Below, piece by piece: positions 1 to 10,276 of a DNA stretch of 64,000 nt (position 1 is the stretch's first letter; the number at the start of each line of letters is the position of its first letter). The DNA comes from Klenkia sp. PcliD-1-E. GTDB taxonomy: Bacteria > Actinomycetota > Actinomycetes > Mycobacteriales > Geodermatophilaceae. The stretch covers positions 32,466 to 96,465 of the forward strand of contig NZ_JAMXRZ010000003.1 in the NCBI RefSeq assembly GCF_024124375.1. The letters are read 5' to 3'. Under the pieces are notes generated by a model. That model worked only from the letters and a program-made list of their open reading frames with translations. It did no database searches and had not been told where the DNA came from. A program made the position numbers and the translations under genes.

Positions 1-517
1 ACTCGCCCACCCCGGGCGGGCTCATCGTCCAGATGCGAGCGCCGGCGAGCTTCCCGGCCAGCTGCGTGGCTGTCTTGGCTTGCCGCGCCTGGTCGACGAC
101 CAGCGTCACTGCGACGCCGCGGGCGACTGCCTCTCGGAGCGCCGCTACGTACGACGATCCCATGGTCGCCGAGTAGGTGGCGGCGTAGACGTAGGACTGC
201 GCCTCATTGATCAACTGTGAAGCGGCGAGGGTCGTGCGACCTTCGCTGTGCGGCAGGCTCGGTGACGTCCACACCAGCTGCGGTCGCGCGGCGCGAGGAA
301 CACCGCTCAGCGCCGACAGCACGGCGGACAAAGCACGGACGTCGCCTGCGAGAGCGGCGAGTGCGGCGTCGAGTAGCTCGAGCACGCGCTCACGACGATC
401 CGCGTGAATGCTCTTGACGGCCTGATGGAGGAGGCCGTGGCCGAGGTCGAGAGATCCGCCGATCCGCTTCGCCTCATCCTTGGTCAGGAAGGCGCCGAGG
501 TCAGCGGCGGCCCTCAT
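1..517 (-). CDS. drmC: DrmC, phospholipase D-fold protein of DISARM (partial, C-terminus off the window)
   Basis: The first 172 residues are visible; the reading frame stays open to the left edge of the window. The start ATG (517-515) overlaps the drmB stop in an ATGA junction, so the two genes are translationally coupled. The N-terminal ~75 residues are helical and Leu/Ala-rich. From about residue 82 comes a segment typical of PLD-like proteins: LVWTSP, then GRTT, then a helix followed by a beta strand SYVYAATYSA and VAVTLVVD. The HKD catalytic motifs would lie further on, partly outside the window. DrmC is the accessory PLD protein of DISARM and is reported as dispensable or modulatory in some systems. 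The identification rests mainly on its position as the last gene after drmB, plus the PLD-like core. Confidence 0.85.
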   Translation of the reverse strand, partial: MRAAADLGAFLTKDEAKRIGGSLDLGHGLLHQAVKSIHADRRERVLELLDAALAALAGDVRALSAVLSALSGVPRAARPQLVWTSPSLPHSEGRTTLAASQLINEAQSYVYAATYSATMGSSYVAALREAVARGVAVTLVVDQARQAKTATQLAGKLAGARIWTMSPPGVGE

Positions 518-2607
518 CCGGCGTCCTCTTCGCACAGCCCGGCGAAGAGTCCGGGCGTCCAGGTGCTCGGATCAGAGACCAGGTCGAGGACCATCCGGCG
601 GTCGAGGAAGCGGTTGGTGCGCTCACAGCTGGTCTCGCTGACGAACAGGCAGAAATGGCATGCCGCGCCGTGCAGGAAGTCCTCCTTGCCGCACGGTGCT
701 CGGTGCGAACAGATCGGGTCGGACGAGCAGCGGGTGCCGCGTCGGAGGGCGTCCAGCACGACCTTCTGCAGCTTCGCCGGCTTGGCCAGCTCGACGAGGC
801 CACCGAGGGTGCCTTCGCTGTCAGAGGACGTCGTGCTGACGAGGAGCCCCGCCGCCGGTTGGACGTCGTCGTCGCCGGGCCAGGCGAAGATGCGTTCGGT
901 CAGGCTGGCCGACCCGTAGCCGCTGGACATCGCCATCTCGCGGATCAACAGGTGCGAGAGCGTGTGGATGGCCCAGTAGCGCGGAGACGGGAAGCGGCCG
1001 TCCGGATCGATCTCCGCTGCTGTCTTGCTGGTGCGGCGCAGGAAGTTGAGTCTGTGCGCCTCCTTGTAGCGCTGCCAGACTGGACGGTCCAACACGTCGG
1101 CTTCCCAGGCGGCGACGCGGGCCTCGTCGAACTGGATGAACACCCCTTCACCGCGGTCCTCGGTGGCCGGCACCCACGATGCCGCGCCGGTGCGGGTGAG
1201 GGGTGCGACGCGGTCGGAGGCGTCGTCGATGCGGTCGAAGGCGTCGATCCGGGTGAACCCTATGAAGGCGTTGACCTTCTTCAGTCGTTCGACGGCGACT
1301 ACTGCGGTCACAGAGGGCTGCAGCTCGTCCGCGACCTTGCGTGAGTCCGCCTTGAAGTCGTGGCTGCCGCTGTACTTGGTGAACTTCGATGGATCGCTCA
1401 GCACGGTCCACTCAGGCGCCAGCAGCGTGCGAGGGTCGCGACGAGTGGCGGCACGGTCGCTGTCGTCCTCGTCGACCGCCTGGCCGGTCGCGATCTGGAC
1501 AGCGTCCCAGAGGACGACGTCGTCGACGTCGTCCAGTCCGTGCAGCCCGTTCAATGCCGCCAGCTGCTTGAACAGGCCCATGCTGTCGGGGCCGGGGACC
1601 GCTGCCAGGACCTGCTTCGGCAAGGACGCGATGGCGGGAGCCAGCTCGGACGCCGAAGCCTGGTCCTCGCGCGGCAGGGAGAGAGCGCTCACCGTGTTCG
1701 AGAACCACTGATTGGCGGCGCCGAGGAGCATGAGGCGTCCCTGCTCCTGGCATTTGAAGAAGGCGTCGAGGTGCGGGTGACGCCCGCGGCAGCGGGGCAG
1801 CTTCGTGTCGGCTCCGCGAGCAGTCGCCTCGAGCATGCCGCGCTTCTGCTTGCAGGCCTGGCACATGATCTGGACGTCCGGACCGATGTTGCTCTTCCAC
1901 TCCCGCATGCGCAGTCGCGGTCGAGCCGCTGAAGGACACTTCTCGCCTCGGTGCACCCACGCGACGTAGGGGAACTCGTCCAGGTGCCCCTTCTGGCAGG
2001 CGATGAGGTAACGGGCGGGTACGGCGGTGCGGTCCCGCGGCTTGCGCTTGACGGTGCCGCCCTCGGACCAACCCGTGCACTTGAGATGCACGAACTCTGC
2101 CTGGTCTGGTCGAAACGGGTTGGTGTTCCGGTACTCGAAGCTGACGCCGTCCGACACCTGACCGAGCAGGCCGCAGCCCGTGCACCGCAGCCACTGCGGA
2201 AAGATCCGTCCGGGGATGCCCAGGTCCGTCGCCGAGTCCTTCTGCCCGATCTCGGCGGACGCCCACGGCGGCTTGCGGAGCTCATGCACGGTCTTTCCGA
2301 GATGGGCCTGGACGACCTGCAGCAGGCGAGGCTCGACGATCGTCTCCGGAGGCGTCGGGCGTCGCCGGTATATGCGCTCCCAGTCGTCGAGGCCGTGCGG
2401 CATGACCGAGAGGTGCGGCAGGTCGACCGTCGAGCCGATGCCTTGCGTGTAGAGCAGCGCGGACGGCCGGACGGCGCCGACCTTCGCCCGGTTCTTCGGC
2501 TTGTTGTCCTCGACGTCGGCGATCGGATCGAGCTCCTGCTCGACGCTTGCCAGCATCGGCTCGGGTGAACCGGTGGCAAGGACGGGAACCTTCGACACGG
2601 CGGTCAT
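514..2607 (-). CDS. drmB: DrmB, DUF1998 zinc-cluster protein of DISARM
   Basis: 697 aa. It works with DrmA as the core DISARM pair that recognises and blocks incoming phage DNA. The start is taken at 2607, not the longer in-frame 2640, because a strong GAGGAGGA site lies just upstream and the ATG overlaps the drmA stop (ATGA). A CTGC zinc-ribbon half-site sits near residue 142. A second cysteine group (CSSDPIC and CHFC) lies near residues 629-655. The HTLSHLLIREM helix near residue 547, with SGYGSASLTERIF following, is the hallmark of DUF1998. The length is in the usual range for DrmB. The gene sits between drmA and drmC with ATGA overlaps on both sides. Confidence 0.93.
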   Translation of the reverse strand: MTAVSKVPVLATGSPEPMLASVEQELDPIADVEDNKPKNRAKVGAVRPSALLYTQGIGSTVDLPHLSVMPHGLDDWERIYRRRPTPPETIVEPRLLQVVQAHLGKTVHELRKPPWASAEIGQKDSATDLGIPGRIFPQWLRCTGCGLLGQVSDGVSFEYRNTNPFRPDQAEFVHLKCTGWSEGGTVKRKPRDRTAVPARYLIACQKGHLDEFPYVAWVHRGEKCPSAARPRLRMREWKSNIGPDVQIMCQACKQKRGMLEATARGADTKLPRCRGRHPHLDAFFKCQEQGRLMLLGAANQWFSNTVSALSLPREDQASASELAPAIASLPKQVLAAVPGPDSMGLFKQLAALNGLHGLDDVDDVVLWDAVQIATGQAVDEDDSDRAATRRDPRTLLAPEWTVLSDPSKFTKYSGSHDFKADSRKVADELQPSVTAVVAVERLKKVNAFIGFTRIDAFDRIDDASDRVAPLTRTGAASWVPATEDRGEGVFIQFDEARVAAWEADVLDRPVWQRYKEAHRLNFLRRTSKTAAEIDPDGRFPSPRYWAIHTLSHLLIREMAMSSGYGSASLTERIFAWPGDDDVQPAAGLLVSTTSSDSEGTLGGLVELAKPAKLQKVVLDALRRGTRCSSDPICSHRAPCGKEDFLHGAACHFCLFVSETSCERTNRFLDRRMVLDLVSDPSTWTPGLFAGLCEEDAG

Positions 2608-5600
2608 GCGTCCTCCTCGACAGGCGGTGTGAAGTTCCAACCCGGAGCGTCGACGGGCTCCTTCGCGGCCAGTCGGTCCGGGCTCGGGCTGACGAGCAGG
2701 TTGATCTCCGGTTGCACCTCGCGCATCGAGTTCGCGACGACGAACACCTTCTGGTTGGGCGTGGTCGTGCGCACCTCGGGGCTGATGAGCATCGGCTGGG
2801 TGGTCTGGTTCTTGTCAGTCGACCGCTCGTACACCAGCCCGCCCTGCTCTTCCTGGGCGCGACCGAACCAGCGGTCCCTCCGCTGGACGAGCTTGGCCCG
2901 GACCCGCTCGTCGAAATCGGGCTCCAGGTAGGCCCGCGACGCGCGCTCGGTGAGCCGATCGATGATCTCGTCCAGGCGATGTGTCCCGTCGAGGATCCGG
3001 CCGGCGCCGAGCTCGGGGGAGAGGGAGTCAGGCCGGCCGACGTCCATCACGCGGGCTGCGCTGACCAGCACCCCCATCAAGCCTCGCTCGAGCGCTGCCT
3101 CCGAGAACGGGGTGACGCTGAGTGCCTCCACCTGGGCGTAGAAGGTCTCGTGGTAGTGCCGAAACTGCTCGAAGTGCGCCATGTTCCGCGGCCTCGACCA
3201 GTTGGCGAGCGACACGACAAGACCTGGCTTGTCCTTGTCGCGTCCGACGCGGGACGAGGCCTGGATGTACTCCGCGGTGTTCTTCGGCTGCCCGACGACG
3301 AGCATGAGACCGAGGCGGGGGACGTCGACCCCGACCTGGAGCATCGACGTGGCGAGCACGAAGTCGTACGGCTGTTGGACGAAGCCGCCCTTCACCTTCC
3401 CGTCCTGCATGGCCTTCGCGAAGGCCGCCTTGCCTACCGTGCTCCAGCGCTCCGGGTCGAACTCAAGGGCCAGCCTGTCGAGCGTCGCGCCGATCTCCGA
3501 TGACGAGATGCGGGAGGTCAGCTCGCCGATCTGGAGGCGGGAGAAGTCCGTCGTCCGTCGGGGGAAGGGTTCCGTGTTGCCCGACACGCGCGTGGTGACG
3601 TCGTCGTCGAGGTACCGGCGCATGCCGGCCAGCTCACGGGTCGCACTGAAGTAAGCGACCGACGTCATGTACGGGTCGGCTGCCTTGCCGTGCTCGTCGA
3701 GCAGCTTCTGCCCGGCTAGCAGGAGGACCTCCGCGATGCGGATCTCGGCGAGCGTGAGCCGGATGCCGTGCGCGCAGACACCGAGGTACTTCCGGCCGGG
3801 TTGGTCCGGGGTGACCTCGAGCTCCCGGGAGAAGTACGTGTGCCGGACGTCGAGAACCTGGGGTGGGAAGACATCGACGCCGCGCCCGTACAGGTTGCGA
3901 ACCTGGTCCTCGGCCTTTCGCACCGTCGCCGTGGAGGCAACGATCAGCGGCAGGACCGCCTGGCCGTCGCGGGACCATGAGCAGAGGACGTCGACGACGT
4001 TCTCGAAGACGCCGACCGCCGTCCCCAGCGCTCCGGTGATCAGGTGCAGCTCGTCCTGGATGATCAGGTCCGGTGGCCGCAAGCGCGGCACCGGCCGGAC
4101 CTCCACGGCCGGGTAGGCGACGCCGCCCTTCGTAATCGCGTTGTGCTTCTGGCCCTTGCAGAAGTCGCCGCGGGCGTCGGGATGGCGGTAGCCGTGCCGC
4201 TCGCACCGTTCGGCGACGTAGCCGAAGAGGCTCGCGGCCTCGCCCTCGCGCGCCAGCCGCGCGAACTTGTCGACGGTGGCGAGCAGGAACGTTGGCGGAT
4301 GCCTGTAGATCTCCTCGTCGACGGTGAGGATGGGGAGCCCCTCGTCCTCCGGTCCGCGTCCGGAGAACGGGCACTCCTCGTCGCGGTCGCCGCAGTAGAC
4401 GTGGATCCGCTGCGTCGTGGCGACGGCGTCGACGTCGCGCTTCGGGTCGATCGGCGTCCCGCACCAGGGGCAGCGCTTGATCTGCAGGACGGTCAGGCCG
4501 TGGGCCCTGCCGTCCTCGGACTTGGCCAGTTGCACCTGCGCCTGTGCCTCGGTGAAGCGCTTCGGGCTGACGCTGCTGCCGACCCACAGCCCAATGCGGA
4601 AGGGGTCGCTGCCCCAGGTCGCCGCGTCCTCCTGACGGATCAGCTCGGCCGCGCACACGAGCGCCGCCGCACGCTGGAACTGCTGGGAAGTCAGGAGACG
4701 GAGGGTGTAGCGCATGAGGACGGCGACGCCGTCACCGCCGTCGAGCTCTCCGTCGCCGCCCTGGACAGTGCCCTGCAGTCGCCGGATCGCGAAGGTGAAG
4801 GCAGCCAGACCTAGGTATGCCTCGGTCTTGCCGCCACCGGTCGGGAAGAAGAGGAGTTCGACGCGAGCGTCATCGCCGCTGCGGTAGGGGTCGGTTGGGT
4901 CCACGAGCGCCGGCAGCTGCATGACGATGAACGCCAACTGGAACGGTCGCCACGAGGCGGCCTTGTCGCCCTCGGCCTCCACCTCGGCGATGGCCTGCTC
5001 GACTGTCACGCCCGCCTTGGCGGCTCGCTTGGCCGCGACCTGCGAGCGGATGCGCTGGTCGCGCATGGCGCGGTTCATGAACCGGAACGCCTTCAGCGTG
5101 TCCGGGTCGCTCTCCAGGAGCGCGAGGCCGGCCTCCAGTCTGGACGCAGCGATGCGCGCATCGCCGATCGCATCGGACGCCGTCTTCTTGAGGTGGTCGG
5201 GGAGGGAACGCGCTGCCTTCTCCTGGTCCTCTCCCAGCCACGTGACGTAGCCGGAGACCATCGGCTCGAGTGCCTGGCGGATGTCGCCGGCCTCGATGTC
5301 GGCCAGGACGCGCATCGCCGTCACCGTCTGGCCGGCAGCGCCCGCGACCGTCTGCGGGACGTCCGCCGTCGGCAGCCACGTGGTCATGACCTTGGTGGCT
5401 CGCCGTTGGTCGCCCGCTTCCTTCCAGTCGACGGAGCAGGTGCGGCCGACCGCGTACTCAAGCTTGTGCTTGTACTGCAGATCCAGGCGACGCCGCTCCG
5501 GGTCGGCCTCTTGATAGCCCGGCTCGCAGACGTCGCGGCTGGGTAGGAAACAGGCGGAGCCGTCCATCGCCTCGACGCTGAGCTCGGTCTGGAACAGCCA

Positions 5601-6269
5601 GTCCCCGGGCGGGGCGTCGACGCCGGTCACCCGGTCGTTGCTCAGCGCCAGCTCAACGATCAGGCGATCGCCCAGCGGGAAGACCTCAACCCGGAGGCTG
5701 ACATCCTGATCCAGCTCCAAGACCTCGTTTCGGCGAGCGTCCGTGCCCGCGAGGTCGACTTCCTTCGCCACCTCGACGGGGGTCCGCCGGAACCACGTCC
5801 GCTTGCGACCTGTCTCCTCGTTGAGGCGCTGGAAACTCCCGTACCGCCCCCATGACGCCGTGACGACGAGCGCGGCGGCGTCAACCGGCACCTGGAACCT
5901 CAGGCCCATTGATGAGGGATGTGTCAGGGCGCCCTTCGGACCTGCGTCTTCCTCGTCGTCCGAATCCGCGGTCGCAAAGTCCTCATCCGTTGGCACGGGC
6001 ACACCAGGTTGACCGGGGTGGTCCGGGTCCGCATCGCTGATCGCCTGCACCGGAGCGCCATCGACTCCCTGACTTTCGGCGTCGTCGACGTCGGAGTCCA
6101 GCCGCGCAAGGGAGGGATCGATGGTGACCGGAGCGAGTCCTCCCACGGCGTACATGGCGCGGGGGCTAGCTGGGATCTCCCCGTCCTTGTCGCCACGTGG
6201 ACCGAGAAGCTCGTCTCGGACGATACCGATAAGCTCCGTGCGGACGACCGTGGAAGATTCGCGGGCCAT
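2604..6269 (-). CDS. drmA: DrmA, YprA/DISARM-type SF2 helicase
   Basis: 1221 aa, the signature helicase of DISARM. The Walker A motif FPTGGGKTEAY lies near residue 473 and the Walker B variant DELH (IIQDELHLITGALG) near residue 736. A zinc-ribbon-like CPWCG lies between them. The C-terminal RecA lobe carries GVDVPRLGLMLVVGQP and the arginine-finger motif SSRVGRD near residue 1004, followed by the NWSRPRNMAHFE segment usual for DrmA/YprA-like helicases. The ATG at 6269 overlaps the last base of the drmMI TAA stop (TAATG); only a weak purine-rich site lies upstream, so expression probably relies on coupling. The N-terminal 150 residues are acidic and low in complexity. Helicase activity is inferred from intact motifs. 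Confidence 0.94.
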   Translation of the reverse strand: MARESSTVVRTELIGIVRDELLGPRGDKDGEIPASPRAMYAVGGLAPVTIDPSLARLDSDVDDAESQGVDGAPVQAISDADPDHPGQPGVPVPTDEDFATADSDDEEDAGPKGALTHPSSMGLRFQVPVDAAALVVTASWGRYGSFQRLNEETGRKRTWFRRTPVEVAKEVDLAGTDARRNEVLELDQDVSLRVEVFPLGDRLIVELALSNDRVTGVDAPPGDWLFQTELSVEAMDGSACFLPSRDVCEPGYQEADPERRRLDLQYKHKLEYAVGRTCSVDWKEAGDQRRATKVMTTWLPTADVPQTVAGAAGQTVTAMRVLADIEAGDIRQALEPMVSGYVTWLGEDQEKAARSLPDHLKKTASDAIGDARIAASRLEAGLALLESDPDTLKAFRFMNRAMRDQRIRSQVAAKRAAKAGVTVEQAIAEVEAEGDKAASWRPFQLAFIVMQLPALVDPTDPYRSGDDARVELLFFPTGGGKTEAYLGLAAFTFAIRRLQGTVQGGDGELDGGDGVAVLMRYTLRLLTSQQFQRAAALVCAAELIRQEDAATWGSDPFRIGLWVGSSVSPKRFTEAQAQVQLAKSEDGRAHGLTVLQIKRCPWCGTPIDPKRDVDAVATTQRIHVYCGDRDEECPFSGRGPEDEGLPILTVDEEIYRHPPTFLLATVDKFARLAREGEAASLFGYVAERCERHGYRHPDARGDFCKGQKHNAITKGGVAYPAVEVRPVPRLRPPDLIIQDELHLITGALGTAVGVFENVVDVLCSWSRDGQAVLPLIVASTATVRKAEDQVRNLYGRGVDVFPPQVLDVRHTYFSRELEVTPDQPGRKYLGVCAHGIRLTLAEIRIAEVLLLAGQKLLDEHGKAADPYMTSVAYFSATRELAGMRRYLDDDVTTRVSGNTEPFPRRTTDFSRLQIGELTSRISSSEIGATLDRLALEFDPERWSTVGKAAFAKAMQDGKVKGGFVQQPYDFVLATSMLQVGVDVPRLGLMLVVGQPKNTAEYIQASSRVGRDKDKPGLVVSLANWSRPRNMAHFEQFRHYHETFYAQVEALSVTPFSEAALERGLMGVLVSAARVMDVGRPDSLSPELGAGRILDGTHRLDEIIDRLTERASRAYLEPDFDERVRAKLVQRRDRWFGRAQEEQGGLVYERSTDKNQTTQPMLISPEVRTTTPNQKVFVVANSMREVQPEINLLVSPSPDRLAAKEPVDAPGWNFTPPVEEDA

Positions 6270-9200
6270 TAGAAGAGCCTTTCCCGGCCGACGACCGCCT
6301 CGCCTTCCGCCGCTGCTCGGCGGTGATTCTCATCCAGCAGACGATCAAGGACCTCGACCCGAGCTACGGAATCGATGGTGTAACGGACGACCTTCTTGTA
6401 CTCGTGAAAGCCGTGATTGAGCTCGATGTCTGACCAGCCGTAGGAGTCTGCGACGGCTTCGTCTAGGCGAGCGTGGATATCGCGTATCCGTGTCACGTCC
6501 ACGTCCTCGGAGCACGAAGGATCGTTGACAAGGTTATACAGCTTAGTGAGCCCCAGTCCGCGCCGCTGCATGATCTCCCGTCGTTCGCGGTGGAGAACTT
6601 CACCGACGCTACGCAGGCGCGGAGTTGCAGGAGGCCGAGGGAAGGGTTCGAAGCAGGTTGTTGGTGTGTAGCGAGCGTCGGCCCGCATCGTGATTCCGTA
6701 ACGGAGTGCCCACATGCGATGTGGCGCTGAGCTCAGTACCGCGAGATCGGCGAAGTCATTTGAGGCGAAAACTACAAGGGCTGCGTCCAGGACCTGCTTG
6801 GGCGACACGAGCATCGGCATCAGCGTCTTGCTCACCTGTGCGATCGCAATCACTTGGTCAAGGTCCCTGATGGCTCGGTGCATACCAAGCGCGGGCTCCG
6901 CATATAGCCACCAGCGGTCCCTGCGGGCCGAGCGACTACTCCCGTCGCGGTCGGGCTTCACCCTGTGAAGGACCCTTTCGAATGCGGGACCGTACTGTTC
7001 GGCTTGTTCAAGGGAGCGATTTCCGAAGTTGATGATCCAACGACTCGCGCCGCCGTCGCTTCTCGAGTTTAGGTCTTCACCATTTAGGTATGGGAATACG
7101 ACGTCTGTACACCGAGGATCGGTGCGGGTTATCGCGGCGGCCTCTTCGGCGGTAAGTACGAAGCCTCGACCGAGGACGATAACTCCTTGGAAAGCGATTC
7201 CTTCATTCTCGGGAAGTCGAATCGCGTCCCCGGAGACGCGGCCGGCGGCTTCCAGCATGGTGGAGATGACGGATGCTTGCTCTCCGTCAACCCAAAGAAG
7301 TACACCATTCTGAGCGGACCGGCGGGAGGCCCACACGGCCGCATATTCGAGCGCGGCATTCTTGGTTGGCCAGGCGCTGCTGCGGATTGCCCGGAGGATG
7401 TGGAATCCCTCAGCCACGATGCCGCTCAGGCCAACTTCTCGGGACACCCCCTGAGCGATTGAGTTCGTGCCGATGAGGCCAAGGCTGCCGGCGTCGTTGA
7501 GGAGAGCCGCTGCCCGGCGGAAGAAGTAGGCGACTAGATCCGCGCTGCCTCGCTTCCCGCCTCCTAGTTGCCAAACCAGCAACTCGCGAAGATTGTCACC
7601 AAAAGCGGAAGTGAGTTTTTGGCCTCCAAGAAATGGTGGGTTGCCGATCATGGCGTCGAAGCCGCCGTGTTCGAGGATGACGTCGGGGGCTTCGATGATC
7701 CAATGGAGGGGCTCCCACTGTCGGTAGTCCGTCGGAACGGTAGGGGCGAGCCCTTGATCGATAATGCGGTCGAGTGCGGTGACGTCGCCGCTGCTGCCAT
7801 CGGCGGGGAAGGCTTCGATGAGGGCGCCTTCGAGGGCGGTGTAGGCGTCGTCGAGGGCGTTGCCGGTCTTGCCGCCGAGGCGGAGCGCGGTAGCCACGAT
7901 GGCATCGGCGATCAACCGAAGCTTCTCGCTGACACGATCGGACTGTTCGAGCAGGCGGCGCTTCCCGGTTCGAGTGCGCTGCGGGTCGTCCTCGTCGACG
8001 GTGGTGGCAAGTTGGTGGCGGATCCGGATGACCTCCTGCAGCACGCTCTCCGCGTCGACGAACGCGTTGAGCTGCTTGGCTCGCCTCGTGTCCGGAGCGA
8101 TATGCAGATAGCGCAGCTGGTCGAGCATTGTGAGGCCGAGCAGGGAGTTGCCTTGAAAGATCTTGTCGTCGACGAACGAGAACGGCCTGGTCGGATCGAG
8201 GGAGACCAGCCAGAGGGAGAGCTTGCACATCTCGACGGCCATGCCGTTGATGTCGGCGCCGTAGAGGCAGTGCGCGATGACCTCGCGGATGGCTCGGGTG
8301 CGGAGGCTGCCGTCGACGTGGTCGCCGTCGACGATGCGTTCCGAGGTCCAGGCCTCGACCAGGCGGTCGGCAAGGTAGCGAGCAGCAGCGACCAGGAAGG
8401 CGCCGGAGCCAGCGGCTATGTCAGCGACCTTGAGGTCGAGAATTGCCGAGCTCGACTTCAGTCGCCAGGCGTCCTCGTCGTTGGTCTGCAGCGGGCCAGG
8501 CTCGTAGACCAGCGGCTGCAGCGCGTGGAGCACGACCTCCTCGGCCAGGGACCGCGGGGTGTAGTGCGCCCCGGCGTTCTTGCGCGACGGAGTCTCCGCC
8601 ACGACGAGGCCACCGCGCGGGATGACATAGGGCAGGTCGCGAAGGTCCCGGCGGATGTAGTTGGACCAGTCGATCAGTGCGCTTAGCAGGTCGGGGTCGT
8701 GGCCAGCGACGGGCTTTAGCAGGCGGTTCATTTCCGCCTCGTCGACCGCAGCGTCGTGCAACTTGGCCAGCTTGACGGCCGAGACGGGCTTCGCCGCGGG
8801 CTGTGTCGTCTTGACCCACTCGGTGAGCCGGGCGGCGAAGTTCTTGGCGCCGGTCGACTCGTCGTAGATGTCAGCGAGCGTGTCCAGGTCGATCTCGGGC
8901 TCTTCGCCGTCCTTGCCGACCAGTCCGAGGACGACCTCGTGGTCGACCTCGCGGCAGGTGTAGCCGAGCAGGCCTTCGTAGATGTAGCCGATCTGCTCGA
9001 CGTCAACGTCCCGGAAGGAGATCCGGCGTGCTTGGCCGCCGACCTTGGCCACCTGCACCGACCCCAGCACGTGCAGCATGACGCGGTCGGACACCCGGAG
9101 GCTGAGGCCGCCGTCGGGGCGCTCGGCGGTCAGCCATGGGAACCGCTGCGGGTCGAAAAGAGATCCGCCGTAGGCCGGCATCCGGACCTCGTCGAAGTTC

Positions 9201-10276
9201 GCCCCGCCGTAGAGGGCGGTGCTGACCGCGAGCAGGCGGTGCCAGACGTCCGACGAGTGGTCGAGGCTTTCCTCGCCCTCCGCTTGGGCGCGACCTTGCA
9301 GGTCGTCGAGCAGGTCGCTGATCCCGTAGGCGGCTCGGTATAGCTCGGGGGTGGGCAGCATCCCGCGCTCCTCGGCGAAGAGCAGGAAGACCACCCGCAT
9401 CATCACCGTGACCGCCGCCTGGTAAATCTCGTCCGGGTCTTTGCAGAGTGGGTCGACCGAGCCCTTGGCTCGCGCCCCGAGCCTCGCCTCGGAGAATGAC
9501 TGGACCAGCAACTCGACGGACTGGCGCACCTGAACGCCGAGCGCCTCGGTGATCTCCTCGGCCTCGAGCACGCTCCGCTCGAACAGCCGCGGGAGCCGGC
9601 GCTCCGAGTTCTTGTGCCGCAGCGTCGAGGCGTTGACCAGCGTCAGGAACGCATCGCGCAGCTGCGGCTCCTCCCGCCACGTCAGCGCATCCACCACGCC
9701 CGAGCCGGTGGTGGTCCCGTCACCGGTCCAGACCACTGCCCACCAGCGGCCGTCGGTCACCACGCCGATCGCGACGTCCGCCTTGCGCAGCAGCGCGGCC
9801 ATGCGATCGACCTCGCTGGCCGACCAGCCGTCCACGCCCGCTGCGTTCAGGCTCTCCGTCGGCGCTACAAGGCGGAGCAGGCACACCAGCTCGCCGTCCC
9901 GGCCGCCGAGCCCACCGTCGGGACGCACCGTGATCGTCTCGCCGGGAGAGCGGACGACCAGATCACCGGGGACGTCCGCCGCCGCGACCCGATGGGGTCC
10001 CCAAAGCGCGAGGTCGTCGAGGACCACGTCGATCCAGGAAGCGACGGCGCGGTCGTACTCCTCGACCGAACCGAATCGGGAACGGTCGAACGCCGTCTCC
10101 CAGGCAGCGTGATTCTCCTTGAACGCGACCAGTCGGTCGTCGACGTCGCTGAGCCGGTCCATCCCGTCGGGCCAGATGTCCTTGAGGACGGGCAGGGACA
10201 GGAAGGGGCCGTCGGTCTCGACCTGGGCCAGCCAATCCTGGTGCAGCTGCGACACGCTCGGCGGTCGACGCCTCAT
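6269..10276 (-). CDS. drmMI: DrmMI, adenine-specific DNA methylase of class 1 DISARM (Eco57I/PglX-like)
   Basis: 1335 aa. It is predicted to methylate adenine so that host DNA is marked as self; in class 1 DISARM this is the modification subunit. Motif I (DIAAGSGAFL) is near residue 617 and catalytic motif IV (NPPF, in MIGNPPFLGG) near residue 877, the order of gamma-class Eco57I-like methylases. The N-terminal ~600 residues are the large helical region seen in PglX-type enzymes. The start at 10276 gives an ATGA overlap with drmD; a longer frame reaches 10345 but lacks homology-like sequence. The part downstream of NPPF (roughly 6270-7640), expected to hold the target recognition domain, is visibly lower in GC (two 60-base lines count 55-57 percent against 75 percent around 8521), which suggests exchange of the specificity domain. 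Confidence 0.93.
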   Translation of the reverse strand: MRRRPPSVSQLHQDWLAQVETDGPFLSLPVLKDIWPDGMDRLSDVDDRLVAFKENHAAWETAFDRSRFGSVEEYDRAVASWIDVVLDDLALWGPHRVAAADVPGDLVVRSPGETITVRPDGGLGGRDGELVCLLRLVAPTESLNAAGVDGWSASEVDRMAALLRKADVAIGVVTDGRWWAVVWTGDGTTTGSGVVDALTWREEPQLRDAFLTLVNASTLRHKNSERRLPRLFERSVLEAEEITEALGVQVRQSVELLVQSFSEARLGARAKGSVDPLCKDPDEIYQAAVTVMMRVVFLLFAEERGMLPTPELYRAAYGISDLLDDLQGRAQAEGEESLDHSSDVWHRLLAVSTALYGGANFDEVRMPAYGGSLFDPQRFPWLTAERPDGGLSLRVSDRVMLHVLGSVQVAKVGGQARRISFRDVDVEQIGYIYEGLLGYTCREVDHEVVLGLVGKDGEEPEIDLDTLADIYDESTGAKNFAARLTEWVKTTQPAAKPVSAVKLAKLHDAAVDEAEMNRLLKPVAGHDPDLLSALIDWSNYIRRDLRDLPYVIPRGGLVVAETPSRKNAGAHYTPRSLAEEVVLHALQPLVYEPGPLQTNDEDAWRLKSSSAILDLKVADIAAGSGAFLVAAARYLADRLVEAWTSERIVDGDHVDGSLRTRAIREVIAHCLYGADINGMAVEMCKLSLWLVSLDPTRPFSFVDDKIFQGNSLLGLTMLDQLRYLHIAPDTRRAKQLNAFVDAESVLQEVIRIRHQLATTVDEDDPQRTRTGKRRLLEQSDRVSEKLRLIADAIVATALRLGGKTGNALDDAYTALEGALIEAFPADGSSGDVTALDRIIDQGLAPTVPTDYRQWEPLHWIIEAPDVILEHGGFDAMIGNPPFLGGQKLTSAFGDNLRELLVWQLGGGKRGSADLVAYFFRRAAALLNDAGSLGLIGTNSIAQGVSREVGLSGIVAEGFHILRAIRSSAWPTKNAALEYAAVWASRRSAQNGVLLWVDGEQASVISTMLEAAGRVSGDAIRLPENEGIAFQGVIVLGRGFVLTAEEAAAITRTDPRCTDVVFPYLNGEDLNSRSDGGASRWIINFGNRSLEQAEQYGPAFERVLHRVKPDRDGSSRSARRDRWWLYAEPALGMHRAIRDLDQVIAIAQVSKTLMPMLVSPKQVLDAALVVFASNDFADLAVLSSAPHRMWALRYGITMRADARYTPTTCFEPFPRPPATPRLRSVGEVLHRERREIMQRRGLGLTKLYNLVNDPSCSEDVDVTRIRDIHARLDEAVADSYGWSDIELNHGFHEYKKVVRYTIDSVARVEVLDRLLDENHRRAAAEGEAVVGRERLF

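Noticed and set aside
6269..10276. BREX system based on a PglX-like methylase
   Set aside because: No PglZ, BrxC or BrxA/B genes; the neighbours drmA, drmB and drmD identify DISARM.
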